DNA of 64,000 nucleotides from an uncultured Oscillospiraceae bacterium (GCA_947626785.1 CANQTO010000002.1:29712-93711), one strand, 5' to 3'; numbered from the stretch's first letter, positions 1-7,765 are shown. Made by a program: numbers and translations. The notes: generated by a model not told the origin, from the letters alone.

Positions 1-844
1 AGCCCTCCTTGACCGCGGCATAGAAAGGATACCTGGGATCGAAGTAATCGCCGTCCCTATATGTGGGATACGTATACGCTTTCAACGGGTGCCCGGAGAC
101 ATATGCGATCTGCTCTGCATTTTCACCCAGTTTCAGTTGTACCCTCTTGATCAGGGTGACGGTCACCTGACCGTCTTGATCCCCGTCAACCAGAGCAAGT
201 TTCAGTCTGCCGGTGCCGTCAAGACCGAAACGGAATCCGTCCTTACCTGTGATCTCAATGTAGTAGGCATCGGGATCACCCTGCACTACTAAATACAGCT
301 CGTAGTTTCCGCTTGGCTGCATAGGGACCTTGTCGCCGCTTACGAAGGGCGTGCCGTCAGCCTGGGTAATAGAGATATTCTCCCCGGTGTTGTCCTTCAG
401 ATTCACGATCGCATATCGCGTTTCATCCGAAGCGACTGTCTGATCGGCAGCGGCCGCCACGACCCCCGTGGACTCCGCGTCCTCCGTCTCTTCGACGGGC
501 TCCTCGGGCTGGGCCGGCTCCTCGGTCTGGGCCGGCGTCTCCGTCGGGACCGGCTCCTCTGTCTGCACCGGTGTCTCCGTCTGGACCGGCTTCTCAGTCT
601 GGGCCGGCGTCTCTGTCGGGACCGGCTCCTCTGTCGGGGCTATCGTCTCCGTCGGGACCGGCTCCTCGGTCTGGGCCAGCGTCTCTGTCGGGGCCGGCGT
701 CTCCGTCGGGACCGGCTCCTCTGTCGGGGCTGTCGTCTCCGTCGGGGCCGGCGTCTCTGTCTGGGTCGCTTCCGCCCAAGCCGGGACGGCCAGGGAGTAC
801 AGCATCATCAGCGCCAGCAGAAGACTCAACATTTTCTTCGCCAT
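1..844 (-). CDS. Secreted protein with Pro-Thr-Glu repeats, 3' end outside window
   Basis: The frame is open from the ATG at 844 (complement) to the window edge, so the C-terminus is missing. AGGAGGAAAG lies just upstream of the start. The N-terminus is a classic signal peptide: two lysines, a Leu/Met-rich core and a cut site near AWAEA. It is followed by about 100 residues of low-complexity PTETPAPTEEPVPTE-type repeats, which look like a cell-wall-spanning linker, and then by a non-repetitive, probably beta-rich domain (NLKDNTGENISIT, YELYLVVQGDPDAYYIEITG). An exported or wall-associated protein is well supported; its role is unknown. Confidence 0.8.
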   Translation of the reverse strand, partial: MAKKMLSLLLALMMLYSLAVPAWAEATQTETPAPTETTAPTEEPVPTETPAPTETLAQTEEPVPTETIAPTEEPVPTETPAQTEKPVQTETPVQTEEPVPTETPAQTEEPAQPEEPVEETEDAESTGVVAAAADQTVASDETRYAIVNLKDNTGENISITQADGTPFVSGDKVPMQPSGNYELYLVVQGDPDAYYIEITGKDGFRFGLDGTGRLKLALVDGDQDGQVTVTLIKRVQLKLGENAEQIAYVSGHPLKAYTYPTYRDGDYFDPRYPFYAAVKEG

Positions 845-860
845 GCTTCTTTCCTCCTGC

Positions 861-906
861 AAAAAGATTGACCCGGAGCGGCCCCCTTCCGGGAGCGCTC
901 TGGGTC
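861..906 (-). terminator. Hairpin plus U-tract in the leader of the secreted-protein gene (possible attenuator)
   Basis: Arms at 896-906 and 870-880 pair over 11 bp with one G.U, and read on the minus strand the stem is followed by a run of U (complement of 861-865). It sits directly in front of the AGGAGG ribosome site of the gene starting at 844, so it is an intrinsic-terminator shape inside a 5' leader, as in attenuators. No ligand domain was recognised. Confidence 0.5.
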
Positions 907-1150
907 TTGTTTACATAATTTCAGTTTCGCGGGCGGAGTAATCCGCCGCGGGCTGCGCGGAGCGGCGCGGGTCACGCAGACATGCCAAACTTATATATAT
1001 ATATATATATATTGACGCATATCTCCGTTCGCCGCCCTTTCCGGTTTGATGTTACTTATTGTAACATCTGTTTCCGCAAAACGCAAGGGATTTTTCCGGT
1101 TTTTTAAGGAGTTTTCCCGGTTTTTTGATCGGGTCCAAAGGACTTTATAT

Positions 1151-1184
1151 AAAAACCGGGGCCGTGACGATGCACAGCCCCGGC
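1151..1184 (-). terminator. Intrinsic terminator of the sensor-kinase operon
   Basis: On the minus strand a CCGGGGC/GCCCCGG stem (arms 1177-1183 and 1156-1162, extendable) is followed by five U (complement of 1151-1155). It lies 17 bases past the stop of the gene at 1201-1425. Confidence 0.8.
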
Positions 1185-1200
1185 TTCATTCAAGATCTCT

Positions 1201-1425
1201 TCAGTATATGGTCCGGATGTCCTCCGCCCGGAGCCCGTAGCTCCGGCAGAACTCCTCCAGATCCGCCGGGCTCCGGATGAGCATCACTTCCCGCAGCTGG
1301 CCGTTGTCCCGCCGGCGCATGCAGGCGGTCTGCTCGCCGGTGCAGATGCTGCGCCGGATCACCGGCTCATACTCCTCCGGCGGAAAGACCGGCAGCGCTG
1401 AGGCATGCTTTTTAAAGAGCTTCAT
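1201..1425 (-). CDS. Small conserved protein downstream of sensor kinase
   Basis: 74 residues starting MKLFKKHASALPVF, with an acidic/aromatic core (PPEEYEPVIRRSICTGEQTACM) and a C-terminal segment DLEEFCRSYGLRAEDIRTIY. Two or three Cys are present but no clear metal motif. It begins 13 bases after the kinase stop, so the two are very probably co-transcribed, and a terminator follows directly. I do not recognise the family with confidence; the compact size and full conservation-like composition argue for a real soluble protein. Confidence 0.65.
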   Translation of the reverse strand: MKLFKKHASALPVFPPEEYEPVIRRSICTGEQTACMRRRDNGQLREVMLIRSPADLEEFCRSYGLRAEDIRTIY

Positions 1426-1438
1426 CCTTCTCCCTCTC

Positions 1439-3535
1439 TCAGCTGCTGAGCTTCTCCAGCAGGGCCCGGATATTCACGGGCTTGGACAGGAAATCGTCCA
1501 TGCCGCTGGCCTTGGCCTTCTCCCGGTCCTCCACCGTGCAGTTGGCGCTGCACGCCAGGATGCGCACGGTCTTGGCGTCGGGCCGGTCCAGGGCCCGGAT
1601 CGCGGCGGCGGCCGCGAAGCCGTCCATCCGGGGCATCAGCAGATCCATCAGGATCACGCCGAACTCCCCCACCTCCGAGTCGGAGAAGGACTCCAGCGCC
1701 GCCCGGCCGTCGGTCACCAGCTCCGCCGGGAAGTCGTTCTCCTCCAGCAGCTCCAGCATGATCTCGCCGTTGAGCTCGTTGTCCTCCGCCACCAGGACCT
1801 TGGGCTTGGCTCCGGTGCTCACCGGCGCCTCGTCCGGGCACTCCGCGGGCGGCAGCGCGGGCTCGGCGCTGAAGGAGAAGACGAACACGCTCCCCTTGCC
1901 CACTTCGCTGTGGAAGCTCACTTCCCCGCCCATGAGCTTTGCCAGGCGGTGGCAGATGGACAGGCCCAGGCCCACCCCCTCGTCGCCCTTGGAGACGGTG
2001 TCCCGCTCCTGGGCAAAGGCGTCGAAGATGTTCTCCTGGAAGGCCTTGCTCATCCCCCGGCCGGTGTCGGAGACCTCCATCCGGGTGTTGACCCGGCCGT
2101 TCTCCCCCGCCGTCTGCTCCACCAGGACGCCCACGGAGCCGCCCTCCGGCGTGAACTTCCGGGCGTTGTCCAGCAGGTTCAGCAAAATCTGCTGGATGCG
2201 CACGCCGTCGCCCAGGATGCAGGGCTGGATGAGCCGGGCTTCCATCTTAAAATTCAGCTGCTTATCGGCCATGGCACTCTGGATGATGGCCTCCACGGTG
2301 GACAGCAGCGCCTGCAGATTCACCGGCTTCAGCTCGATCTTCACATCCTCGTTGTGGAGCATGGACATATCCAGGATATCGCTCACCAGGGACAGCAGAT
2401 AGTTGGCCGTGGTGGTGGACTGCTCCAGATACCGGGCCAGCTGCTCCTGGTCGTGGAGCTTGTGGGACATGAGGTAGTTGAGCACGATGAGGCCGTTGAG
2501 GGGGGTGCGGATCTCATGGCTCATAGTGGACAGGAATTGGCTCCTGGCCCGGGCGTCGGCCTGGGCCTTCACGGACTGGAGCCGCTGCCGCATCAGCAGC
2601 ACCGCCATAGCCGAGATCAGCAGCACGGACACCACGAAGACCGCAATGGCGTAGCGGTAGCGGTAGGCGAAATCGGCGGCGTTGTAGGTGTAGCGGTTCT
2701 CCATGATGGCCTGGATGGTGTAGTTGTCCACCTCGTCAGGCCTCAGCTGTTCGATGGCCTTATCCAGAACGGAGATCAGGGCATAGCCCTCCGGGTCTGC
2801 CGGGTTCCCCTCCGCGTCGTAGGGGACCACGGCGGAGAAGCAGAGCTGTTCGTCCACTCCCAGGATGGGGATCACCTTCAGATTCTCATAGGCGGGCTTG
2901 TGCAGCCAGTACTCCACCACGTACTGGCTCAGGATCATCATGTCCGCCTCGCCTTTGTCCACAGCATGAAAGCAGGCCCCGATGCTGTCATAATCCACCA
3001 CGGTGTAGTTGGGGTAGGTCTCCGCCAGGACCTTTTTGATGGTCTGGGAGCCGCTGCACAGGGCCACCGACAGGGCCGAGTCCAGAGAGGAATTGAAATC
3101 CCGCCGGGCTACGACCACCTTCCGGCTGGTAAAATAGGGCTGGCTCATCAGGATGCCCCGGGCCCCCAGATTCGCCTTGTTGAATTCCACGCTGGTGACC
3201 AGGTCAAAGCCCTGCTCCATCAGGTAGGCGTAGGTCACGTCCCCGGCGGGCAGCGGCACATATTCAAAGTCCAGCCCGCTGATCTGCTCCATCCGGTCGA
3301 AGATATAGCGGGAGATACCGGCCAGCTCCCCGCTGCCGTCACTGAAGGAGACGGGGATGCGGTCCTGTACGTAGCCCACCTGGAGGGTCCGGCCGGAGTC
3401 CACCAGGGCCTGCTCCTCCGGAGTCAGGGACAGGGTCCCCTCGGCGCTGGCCTCCGGGCGGAGGGGCGCGCAGCACAGGAGCAGGACCAGGATCAGAAGC
3501 GCGGACAGAAATCTAAAAACACGCAGTTTTTTCAT
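1439..3535 (-). CDS. Hybrid sensor histidine kinase with periplasmic-binding-type sensor
   Basis: 698 residues. Order: signal/anchor segment 4-22; extracytoplasmic solute-binding-protein family 3 domain about 40-285 (QVGYVQDRIPVSF onward); membrane helix about 295-315; HisKA with phospho-accepting His340 in SHEIRTPLNGL; HATPase with N457 (NLLDNARK), DTGRGM at 490-495 and GLGLS at 522-526; C-terminal receiver domain with acidic pair near 584-585, phospho-acceptor Asp631 and Lys685. It should bind an amino-acid-like or other small ligand outside the cell and pass phosphate His to Asp internally; no separate response regulator is next door. It is driven by the promoter at 3683-3711. Confidence 0.93.
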   Translation of the reverse strand: MKKLRVFRFLSALLILVLLLCCAPLRPEASAEGTLSLTPEEQALVDSGRTLQVGYVQDRIPVSFSDGSGELAGISRYIFDRMEQISGLDFEYVPLPAGDVTYAYLMEQGFDLVTSVEFNKANLGARGILMSQPYFTSRKVVVARRDFNSSLDSALSVALCSGSQTIKKVLAETYPNYTVVDYDSIGACFHAVDKGEADMMILSQYVVEYWLHKPAYENLKVIPILGVDEQLCFSAVVPYDAEGNPADPEGYALISVLDKAIEQLRPDEVDNYTIQAIMENRYTYNAADFAYRYRYAIAVFVVSVLLISAMAVLLMRQRLQSVKAQADARARSQFLSTMSHEIRTPLNGLIVLNYLMSHKLHDQEQLARYLEQSTTTANYLLSLVSDILDMSMLHNEDVKIELKPVNLQALLSTVEAIIQSAMADKQLNFKMEARLIQPCILGDGVRIQQILLNLLDNARKFTPEGGSVGVLVEQTAGENGRVNTRMEVSDTGRGMSKAFQENIFDAFAQERDTVSKGDEGVGLGLSICHRLAKLMGGEVSFHSEVGKGSVFVFSFSAEPALPPAECPDEAPVSTGAKPKVLVAEDNELNGEIMLELLEENDFPAELVTDGRAALESFSDSEVGEFGVILMDLLMPRMDGFAAAAAIRALDRPDAKTVRILACSANCTVEDREKAKASGMDDFLSKPVNIRALLEKLSS

Positions 3536-3682
3536 CTTATCACTTCATTCTGTCATGCAGCCGGCCACTGGGCGGACAGCTGCAAAATGCGGAGAGCCCT
3601 GCCTGAGCAGGGCGCGGCGGAGCTCGCTATTTCCGGCGAGCGCAGGTCCGGCCCGCCTCACCCAGGAGCACTCTTCATATTC

Positions 3683-3711
3683 ATTATACGTATTGATAAA
3701 ATCGTTGTCAA
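3683..3711 (-). promoter_or_regulatory. Consensus sigma-70 promoter for the sensor kinase
   Basis: On the minus strand TTGACA (complement of 3706-3711) and TATAAT (complement of 3683-3688) are separated by exactly 17 bases: a perfect housekeeping promoter. The roughly 140-base leader to the start at 3535 contains a GCCCTG/CAGGGC hairpin at 3597-3614 and a second near 3618-3640, so post-transcriptional control is possible. Confidence 0.85.
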
Positions 3712-3758
3712 TCTTTTTCAGCCCGACCCGTGGAAAAGTTCCGCCCGGGCAGGCTTCC

Positions 3759-4862
3759 TCAGCCCTGCCGCGGGCTGAATCTGTATTTTCCTTTTCCGGA
3801 TCCGGCGACCCGTTCTATGAAGCCCTTCTCTTCCAGCTCATGGAGCAGCTCGGTGCTTCTGGTCGGTCTCAGGTCAAGGACTCTCTGCACATCCGATCTG
3901 CCGAAGATCGTTTGAAAGCCAAATTCCTCCAGCAATTTGCCAGCATGGGAAGCGGTCTTTGCCGTAAACAAGCCCTCAATGTTCGCTTTTGCGCTTTCAA
4001 TGTTCGCTTTTTCCGCCTCAATGTTCGCTTTTTCTGCCGTTTGAAAGGCGCCGCTGATGTGTAATGTCCGGTTATGGAGCGGATGATCCTCATTCAGCAG
4101 AAGGTTTCTCAGAAACAGCTCCAGGAACTCCGTCGTCTCATGGATGCCGTTTTTCAGGTCGTTATAGTTTGCGCGAACAAGGGAATTGCGAAAATACCAC
4201 GCGTTTTCAGCGAAAATATCATTTGTCACATCAAAGCCGAGCGTCCGCAGATACTTGATAAAAAACACCGCCGTTGTCCGGGTATTGCCCTCTCCAAACA
4301 CGTGGATCTGCCACAGTCTTGAGACGAATACTGCCAGGTGATGGATGATCTCATCCATGGAAAGACCGCGATAGGAAAAATTTTTCTCTTCAGAAAAATC
4401 GTAGTCAAGCGTCGCTCTGAGCTCCGAGGCGCTGCCGTAGAGCACGGTCGCGCCATCGAGCACCCATTCCTTTTTCACAATGTTGTAATCCCGGATCCGC
4501 CCTGCATGAGAATAGATACCGGTGAACAGCTTTCGGTGAATAGAGAGATATTCATTGGGCGTAAAGCTGAACGCCCGCTCAGAGAGCAGAGCCGCGATCC
4601 TGGCCGAGACCTTGTCAGCCTCTTCTGTGCGATCTTCAGCCGTGTGGGAAGGGTTCTCCTCATAATAAGTCTGAAGAAGCGCGTTTGCCTCTTCAAAGGA
4701 TATCTCGCCCTCAATATTGCGGACCGCTGTGCGCGCCAAATATTCGGATGTCTTCAGCCCGTCCACGGCCTGTAGTCCAATAGCCGTATGCCAGGCATAC
4801 CCCTTATCCCGCTTATCCGGTTCACATTCTCTGATGTATTCCTTAAAAGGATCTTGGTTCAC
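3759..4862 (-). CDS. Fic-domain protein (probable AMP-transferase) with winged-helix C-terminus
   Basis: 367 residues. The Fic core carries HVFGEGNTR at 187-195 in place of the usual HPFxxGNGR: the catalytic His, Phe, Glu-Gly-Asn and Arg are kept but the second Gly is Thr. RNIEGEI at 48-54 lies where N-terminal inhibitory (S/T)xxxEG helices sit, though the Ser/Thr is not in place. Residues about 275-300 are three short repeats (EKANIEAEKANIES), then a winged-helix-like end (RPTRSTELLHELEEKGFIERV). Such Fic proteins modify host proteins or nucleic-acid-associated targets; AMPylation is inferred. AAAGGTGA precedes the start. It is transcribed away from the prophage. Confidence 0.85.
   Translation of the reverse strand: MNQDPFKEYIRECEPDKRDKGYAWHTAIGLQAVDGLKTSEYLARTAVRNIEGEISFEEANALLQTYYEENPSHTAEDRTEEADKVSARIAALLSERAFSFTPNEYLSIHRKLFTGIYSHAGRIRDYNIVKKEWVLDGATVLYGSASELRATLDYDFSEEKNFSYRGLSMDEIIHHLAVFVSRLWQIHVFGEGNTRTTAVFFIKYLRTLGFDVTNDIFAENAWYFRNSLVRANYNDLKNGIHETTEFLELFLRNLLLNEDHPLHNRTLHISGAFQTAEKANIEAEKANIESAKANIEGLFTAKTASHAGKLLEEFGFQTIFGRSDVQRVLDLRPTRSTELLHELEEKGFIERVAGSGKGKYRFSPRQG
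3977..4039 (-). repeat. Three 21-bp tandem repeats inside the Fic gene
   Basis: Units begin at 3977, 3998 and 4019, each opening with CAATGTTCGCTTTT on the plus strand. They encode the seven-residue EKANIEA-type repeat between the Fic fold and the winged helix. Number of units could vary by slippage without a frameshift. Confidence 0.85.
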
Positions 4863-4964
4863 TTCACATCACCTTTCTTACCAGTCTGTTCGATCTTCGG
4901 GAAAGCATACATGCCAGTCAGAGAGATCTTGCGGTCATATTCATTCTCCGGCGTTGACGGTTAG

Positions 4965-5300
4965 GTGTCACGTTTGGACAGCAAGCAAATCGTCTCGACG
5001 TGTGATTGGTTGTCCAAACTAAAATCGAGTCGTTTTATTAGCATAGATCTGGATTTGACAGAGCTGGACATCACAAAAGCTGAGAAAAAGGCCAGCTATG
5101 ATGAGATCCGAACTTATATTTTTGAGCACTATGGAATGAACGTGAGCAATCTGTATGTGGCGCAGGTGAAACACAAATTTGGGATCATTGAGCGGGCCAA
5201 CTACAACAAGCCGAAGTCGGCCACGCCAAAAGTTCCAAAGTGTCCAACCGAGAAAGAAATAGCCATCACCGAGACGCTCAGACATTTCATGATGATATAA
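4965..5300 (+). pseudogene. 3'-end fragment of a 23S rRNA (uracil-C5) methyltransferase gene (rlmD/rumA-like tail)
   Basis: The 111-residue frame (IDLDLTELDITKAEKKASYDEIRTYIFEHYGMNVSNLYVAQVKHKFGI..., cut here for length in pieces) matches the C-terminal extension seen on clostridial RlmD-type methyltransferases, ending CPTEKEIAITETLRHFMMI. The catalytic domain is absent, the first 15 codons look like a scrambled version of the HVETVVLLSKL segment, and no ribosome site precedes the GTG. Orphan copies of this tail are typical at integration boundaries of elements that insert in rlmD. It marks the likely left edge of the mobile DNA. Identification rests on recalled family sequence. Confidence 0.65.
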
Positions 5301-5340
5301 CTATACCATCAGGCTCAGCAAAACACAAGAACGTATAAGA

Positions 5341-5373
5341 CACTGTCACCGATTGGTGGCGGTGTTTTTTTTT
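5341..5373 (+). terminator. Intrinsic terminator after the methyltransferase fragment
   Basis: CACCG (5347-5351) pairs with CGGTG (5360-5364), followed by nine T. It separates the fragment from the prophage genes. Confidence 0.75.
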
Positions 5374-5428
5374 GCCTATTTTTGCGGAATGACCAAAGCG
5401 CCGTGAGGCACGACGTTTTCGTGATTGC

Positions 5429-5455
5429 GCGGAATAAGCAACTCCTATTATGGAA
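5429..5455 (+). promoter_or_regulatory. Early-region box, copy 1
   Basis: 27-base intergenic box aligned without gaps to eleven others in this window: G1, G3, C11-A12 and TATG at 21-24 are invariant. It lies 31 bases before the start of the peptide at 5487. Probably a phage promoter. Confidence 0.6.
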
Positions 5456-5486
5456 ATCTGAAAACAACTGAAATGGAGGAATGCTG

Positions 5487-5558
5487 ATGTTAGGGATTAT
5501 TGGACTGATTCTGATAGCCTGCGGGGCAATTCTGATAGCCGAGTGGTTTCAGAAGTAG
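5487..5558 (+). CDS. 23-residue single-pass membrane peptide
   Basis: MLGIIGLILIACGAILIAEW then FQK: a single hydrophobic helix with a positively charged end. It has its own GGAGGA site six bases upstream, a box (5429-5455) before it and a terminator (5566-5600) after it, so it is an independently punctuated gene despite its size. Similar isolated helices occur at 17404-17496 and 30333-30422. Function unknown; small holin-like, superinfection or membrane-modulating roles are possible. Confidence 0.65.
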   Translation: MLGIIGLILIACGAILIAEWFQK

Positions 5559-5565
5559 AAGAGAC

Positions 5566-5600
5566 GGGTCTGTGCTTGATGCGCAGGCCCTCTTTTTTTT
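5566..5600 (+). terminator. Intrinsic terminator after the 23-residue peptide
   Basis: GGGTCTGTGC (5566-5575) pairs with GCGCAGGCCC (5581-5590) using G.U pairs, followed by an eight-T tract. Confidence 0.8.
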
Positions 5601-5723
5601 ATATTTTCTCTTGGCATGATACCATTGTCTATTCTAAGATAGCTTAACTAAAATAGATTTGAGGTTGTTTGCCGTTGACAGCAGAGGAGCAGTGAGTCTC
5701 CCCATAGAGCGGGCCAGGAATCC

Positions 5724-5766
5724 TCCGTTGAATCTAAGTTTTCTGAATTTACTTAGATTACGGAGG
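5724..5766 (+). promoter_or_regulatory. Inverted repeat abutting the ribosome site of the next gene
   Basis: AATCTAAG (5731-5738) and CTTAGATT (5752-5759) are exact inverted repeats; flanking CCGT and ACGG extend the stem to 12 bp with a two-base bulge. The downstream arm ends in ACGG, overlapping the ACGGAGG ribosome site of the gene at 5775. It could be an operator or an RNA hairpin limiting translation. The stretch 5601-5723 holds nothing else I can name. Confidence 0.5.
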
Positions 5767-5774
5767 AAAGATAA

Positions 5775-6194
5775 ATGGGTACGGTCATACGCCCTGAAAT
5801 TTCAAAGAAAAGCCCTTATTACATAAGCAAACACCGGTACTATGAGCTTCGGCATTTCTGTCTTCAGTACCCGGAATGGAAGAGAGCCTATCACGCCGTC
5901 GACGGTTTTTCAAGCAAGTCGTCAGAAGGCCACGAGCATGTGAGCGGCGGAGGGACGGCAGACCCGACGGCTGTGTATGCGGAAAAGAGGCTCTACTGGC
6001 TGGACCGGATGAAGATGGTGGAGAGGACTGCAAGGGAGACTGACGAGATCATCGCCCGGTTCCTCCTGCGGTGTGTCACAGAAGGAATCTCCTATGAGCA
6101 GATGCGGGCCAGAGAGCCGATCCCCTGCGGCAAGGACTATTTTTACGACGCATACAGAAGATTTTTCTGGCTGCTGGACAAAGCGCGAAAATAA
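5775..6194 (+). CDS. Phage regulatory-type protein (RinA/ArpU-like shape), uncertain
   Basis: 139 residues, start supported by GGAGG. Basic, aromatic N-terminus (YYISKHRYYELRHFCLQYPEWKRAY), a central Asp-rich linker with repeated Ala/Glu, and a helical C-terminus ending in GKDYFYDAYRRFFWLLDKAR. This layout recurs in Firmicute prophages near regulatory genes and resembles small late-transcription activators, where the C-terminal helices act like a sigma region 4 helix-turn-helix. That role is inference. A terminator follows immediately. Confidence 0.55.
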   Translation: MGTVIRPEISKKSPYYISKHRYYELRHFCLQYPEWKRAYHAVDGFSSKSSEGHEHVSGGGTADPTAVYAEKRLYWLDRMKMVERTARETDEIIARFLLRCVTEGISYEQMRAREPIPCGKDYFYDAYRRFFWLLDKARK

Positions 6195-6241
6195 CAAGGA
6201 CCATTATGGAAGGAGTGGTCATTTTGTAGATGAAGTGAACA

Positions 6242-6278
6242 CGGGGCTGTGCCATACGGCATGGCCTCTTTCTTTTTG
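6242..6278 (+). terminator. Intrinsic terminator
   Basis: GGCTGTGCC ATAC GGCATGGCC stem-loop followed by TCTTTCTTTTT, directly after the gene ending at 6194. Confidence 0.75.
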
Positions 6279-6336
6279 CCGTACACAGGTGACCAAAATC
6301 CATGTTAGATTTGTAAAACGGAAAGGAGGTACATGA

Positions 6337-6570
6337 ATGGAATGGCTCTGGCCGGCCGCACTCTTAGCGGCTGTTCTGATCGAGTTTTTACTGTTCCGAT
6401 GGTGGCTCTCTGGAGTGTGCGTAGGTACGCTTAGGCAGGACCAGTCGGATCCGGACGAGCCGCCCTATCTGTTTCTCGAAATGGAGAAGGACGGATTTGC
6501 TAAGATCCAGAAACGGAAGAAAGTTGTGATGCGTGTACAGATAGAAAACTATCTTTCACGAAACGAATAA
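6337..6570 (+). CDS. Small membrane protein
   Basis: 77 residues; one N-terminal membrane helix (WPAALLAAVLIEFLLFRWW) and a charged cytoplasmic tail ending in KKVVMRVQIENYLSRNE. AAAGGAGG precedes the ATG. No family recognised. It belongs to the series of small early genes. Confidence 0.65.
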   Translation: MEWLWPAALLAAVLIEFLLFRWWLSGVCVGTLRQDQSDPDEPPYLFLEMEKDGFAKIQKRKKVVMRVQIENYLSRNE

Positions 6571-6586
6571 GGTCTGATGGGCTTGC

Positions 6587-6613
6587 GCGGAAAGAACAGC
6601 TCCTGTTATGGAA
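6587..6613 (+). promoter_or_regulatory. Early-region box, copy 2
   Basis: Gapless match to the 27-base box family; 25 bases before the start at 6639. Like copy 1 it is preceded by TTGC. Confidence 0.6.
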
Positions 6614-6638
6614 ATCTTTTATGAAAGGAGCATTGCGA

Positions 6639-6962
6639 ATGACAGATGCGAAAAAGCTGATCGATGCCGAGTATGAAAAGTCCATGAAAGAACTTTCCGA
6701 GGCAATGACAGACGAAGAAACAAACCGGGCGTTGAAGAAGGTGGAGCTTCTGCATAAGCAGATGATGAGCGAAGCGGATGCCAAGAACGGCAGGACCGAG
6801 CGCATATTCAAGACTGTTTATGACTGGGCAGCTCTGCTGATCCCCCTGGGTGTTTCCTCGTTCTGGATGGGCGCTGGGATGAGGTTCGAGGAGACTGGCT
6901 CATTCACTTCGAGAGCATTTTCGTGGGTCGCAAACAACATGCGGCTTTTCAGAAAAGGCTGA
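6639..6962 (+). CDS. Small coiled-coil membrane-anchored protein
   Basis: 107 residues from the ATG at 6639, chosen because AAAGGAG overlaps the ATG at 6621 and gives correct spacing to 6639. Charged helical N-terminal two thirds (LIDAEYEKSMKELSEAMTDE) and one membrane helix (WAALLIPLGVSSFWMGAGM). No family recognised. Confidence 0.6.
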   Translation: MTDAKKLIDAEYEKSMKELSEAMTDEETNRALKKVELLHKQMMSEADAKNGRTERIFKTVYDWAALLIPLGVSSFWMGAGMRFEETGSFTSRAFSWVANNMRLFRKG

Positions 6963-6970
6963 ACCGGGAA

Positions 6971-7005
6971 AGGGTCCGTGTACGATACACGGGCTCTTTC
7001 TTTTT
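6971..7005 (+). terminator. Intrinsic terminator
   Basis: GTCCGTGTACGATACACGGGC forms a stem-loop followed by TCTTTCTTTTT, just past the stop at 6962. Confidence 0.8.
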
Positions 7006-7012
7006 GCCGACC

Positions 7013-7039
7013 GCGGGATGTGCAGGCCCCTTTATGGAA
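7013..7039 (+). promoter_or_regulatory. Early-region box, copy 3
   Basis: Gapless member of the box family, eight bases after a terminator and 36 bases before the start at 7076. Confidence 0.65.
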
Positions 7040-7075
7040 GAAATTACCTAATTTAAGATAAAGGAGATACTAATT

Positions 7076-7354
7076 ATGCTGAAGAAAAGAGTTTACCTCT
7101 ACGCATTTAACAAGCTCTGCAAAATCGAAGGATTCTACTACTTCGAGGGCGATAACATCTCGATCCGGAACATTCGGGAGCAGGCGCTGTGGATGCTGAA
7201 CCGTCTTGGTTCGACGTCCATCGTGTATGCTGTCGATAACCGGCCCGGGCTGTATTTCGACTACCTGGAAGCCGTGAAGTCCAACAGCTTTGAGAAGCAT
7301 GTGATGTTCGAGGACCTGATCAGCCGAGAAGGAATTCTTGTTGCGAAAAGGTAA
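7076..7354 (+). CDS. Conserved small phage protein
   Basis: 92 residues, AAAGGAG upstream. Mixed alpha/beta composition with a central YAVDNRPGLYFDYLEAVKS segment; no membrane helix. It sits between a box and a hairpin, as a one-gene unit. Family and function not recognised. Confidence 0.6.
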   Translation: MLKKRVYLYAFNKLCKIEGFYYFEGDNISIRNIREQALWMLNRLGSTSIVYAVDNRPGLYFDYLEAVKSNSFEKHVMFEDLISREGILVAKR

Positions 7355-7404
7355 AGAAAACAAAGAGGAAAGGTTTACATGGCCTTTTCTCTTTTGGAGG
7401 GAGT

Positions 7405-7764
7405 ATGCGGTATCACTTTGAAAAGCCGGCTGTTTACCAGAACCAGTACGGAGAGACTTATATTTGCAGCCACCCTGTCTATGACCGGTGTACCCTGTAC
7501 AAGATCCGGGATCGAGGGCTGGCGGTGATCCAACAGAGATTCGACCCGGTCTGCAAAAGGACCTGGTGGAGCGAGATCGACCCATGGCTCACAGACGTCA
7601 TCTATTTGAACATCGGATTTAAGCCATATTTTAACGAGCGGGCAGAGCTTCCAAAAGACGGGCTTTATCCGACTGTCACGGTCCGGCAGCTTATGTGGTC
7701 ATTGAAGATGAAGCCGATCCCAAAGGCTGTGTGGGAGACTGTCTTTGACCGGCGGGATATTTAA
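7405..7764 (+). CDS. Conserved phage protein, unknown function
   Basis: 119 residues, GGAGGG upstream of the ATG. Tyr/Trp-rich, likely a compact beta fold (RYHFEKPAVYQNQYGETYICSH early; WWSEIDPWLTDVIYLNIGFKP centrally). A hairpin with a T-tract lies at about 7365-7396 just before it. Its stop overlaps nothing, and box copy 4 begins two bases later. No function assigned. Confidence 0.6.
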   Translation: MRYHFEKPAVYQNQYGETYICSHPVYDRCTLYKIRDRGLAVIQQRFDPVCKRTWWSEIDPWLTDVIYLNIGFKPYFNERAELPKDGLYPTVTVRQLMWSLKMKPIPKAVWETVFDRRDI

Positions 7765-7765
7765 C

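Larger units (their letters stand above)
845..1200. other. Intergenic region with TA dinucleotide tract
   Basis: No gene is seen here. It holds the leader hairpin above, an uninterrupted TA repeat of about ten units at 991-1013, and the terminator of the gene ending at 1201. The TA tract could act as an easily melted or length-variable spacer upstream of the 844 gene; no clear -35/-10 pair was identified. Confidence 0.6.

Noticed and set aside
991..1013. TA tract as a -10 element
   Set aside because: No suitable -35 hexamer at the right spacing on either strand; a simple-sequence repeat is all that can be supported.
1277..3778. 833-codon open frame on the plus strand
   Set aside because: It is antisense to the sensor kinase, which has all its domains; the translation is His/Gly/Val/Leu-rich, as expected from a GC-rich shadow frame.
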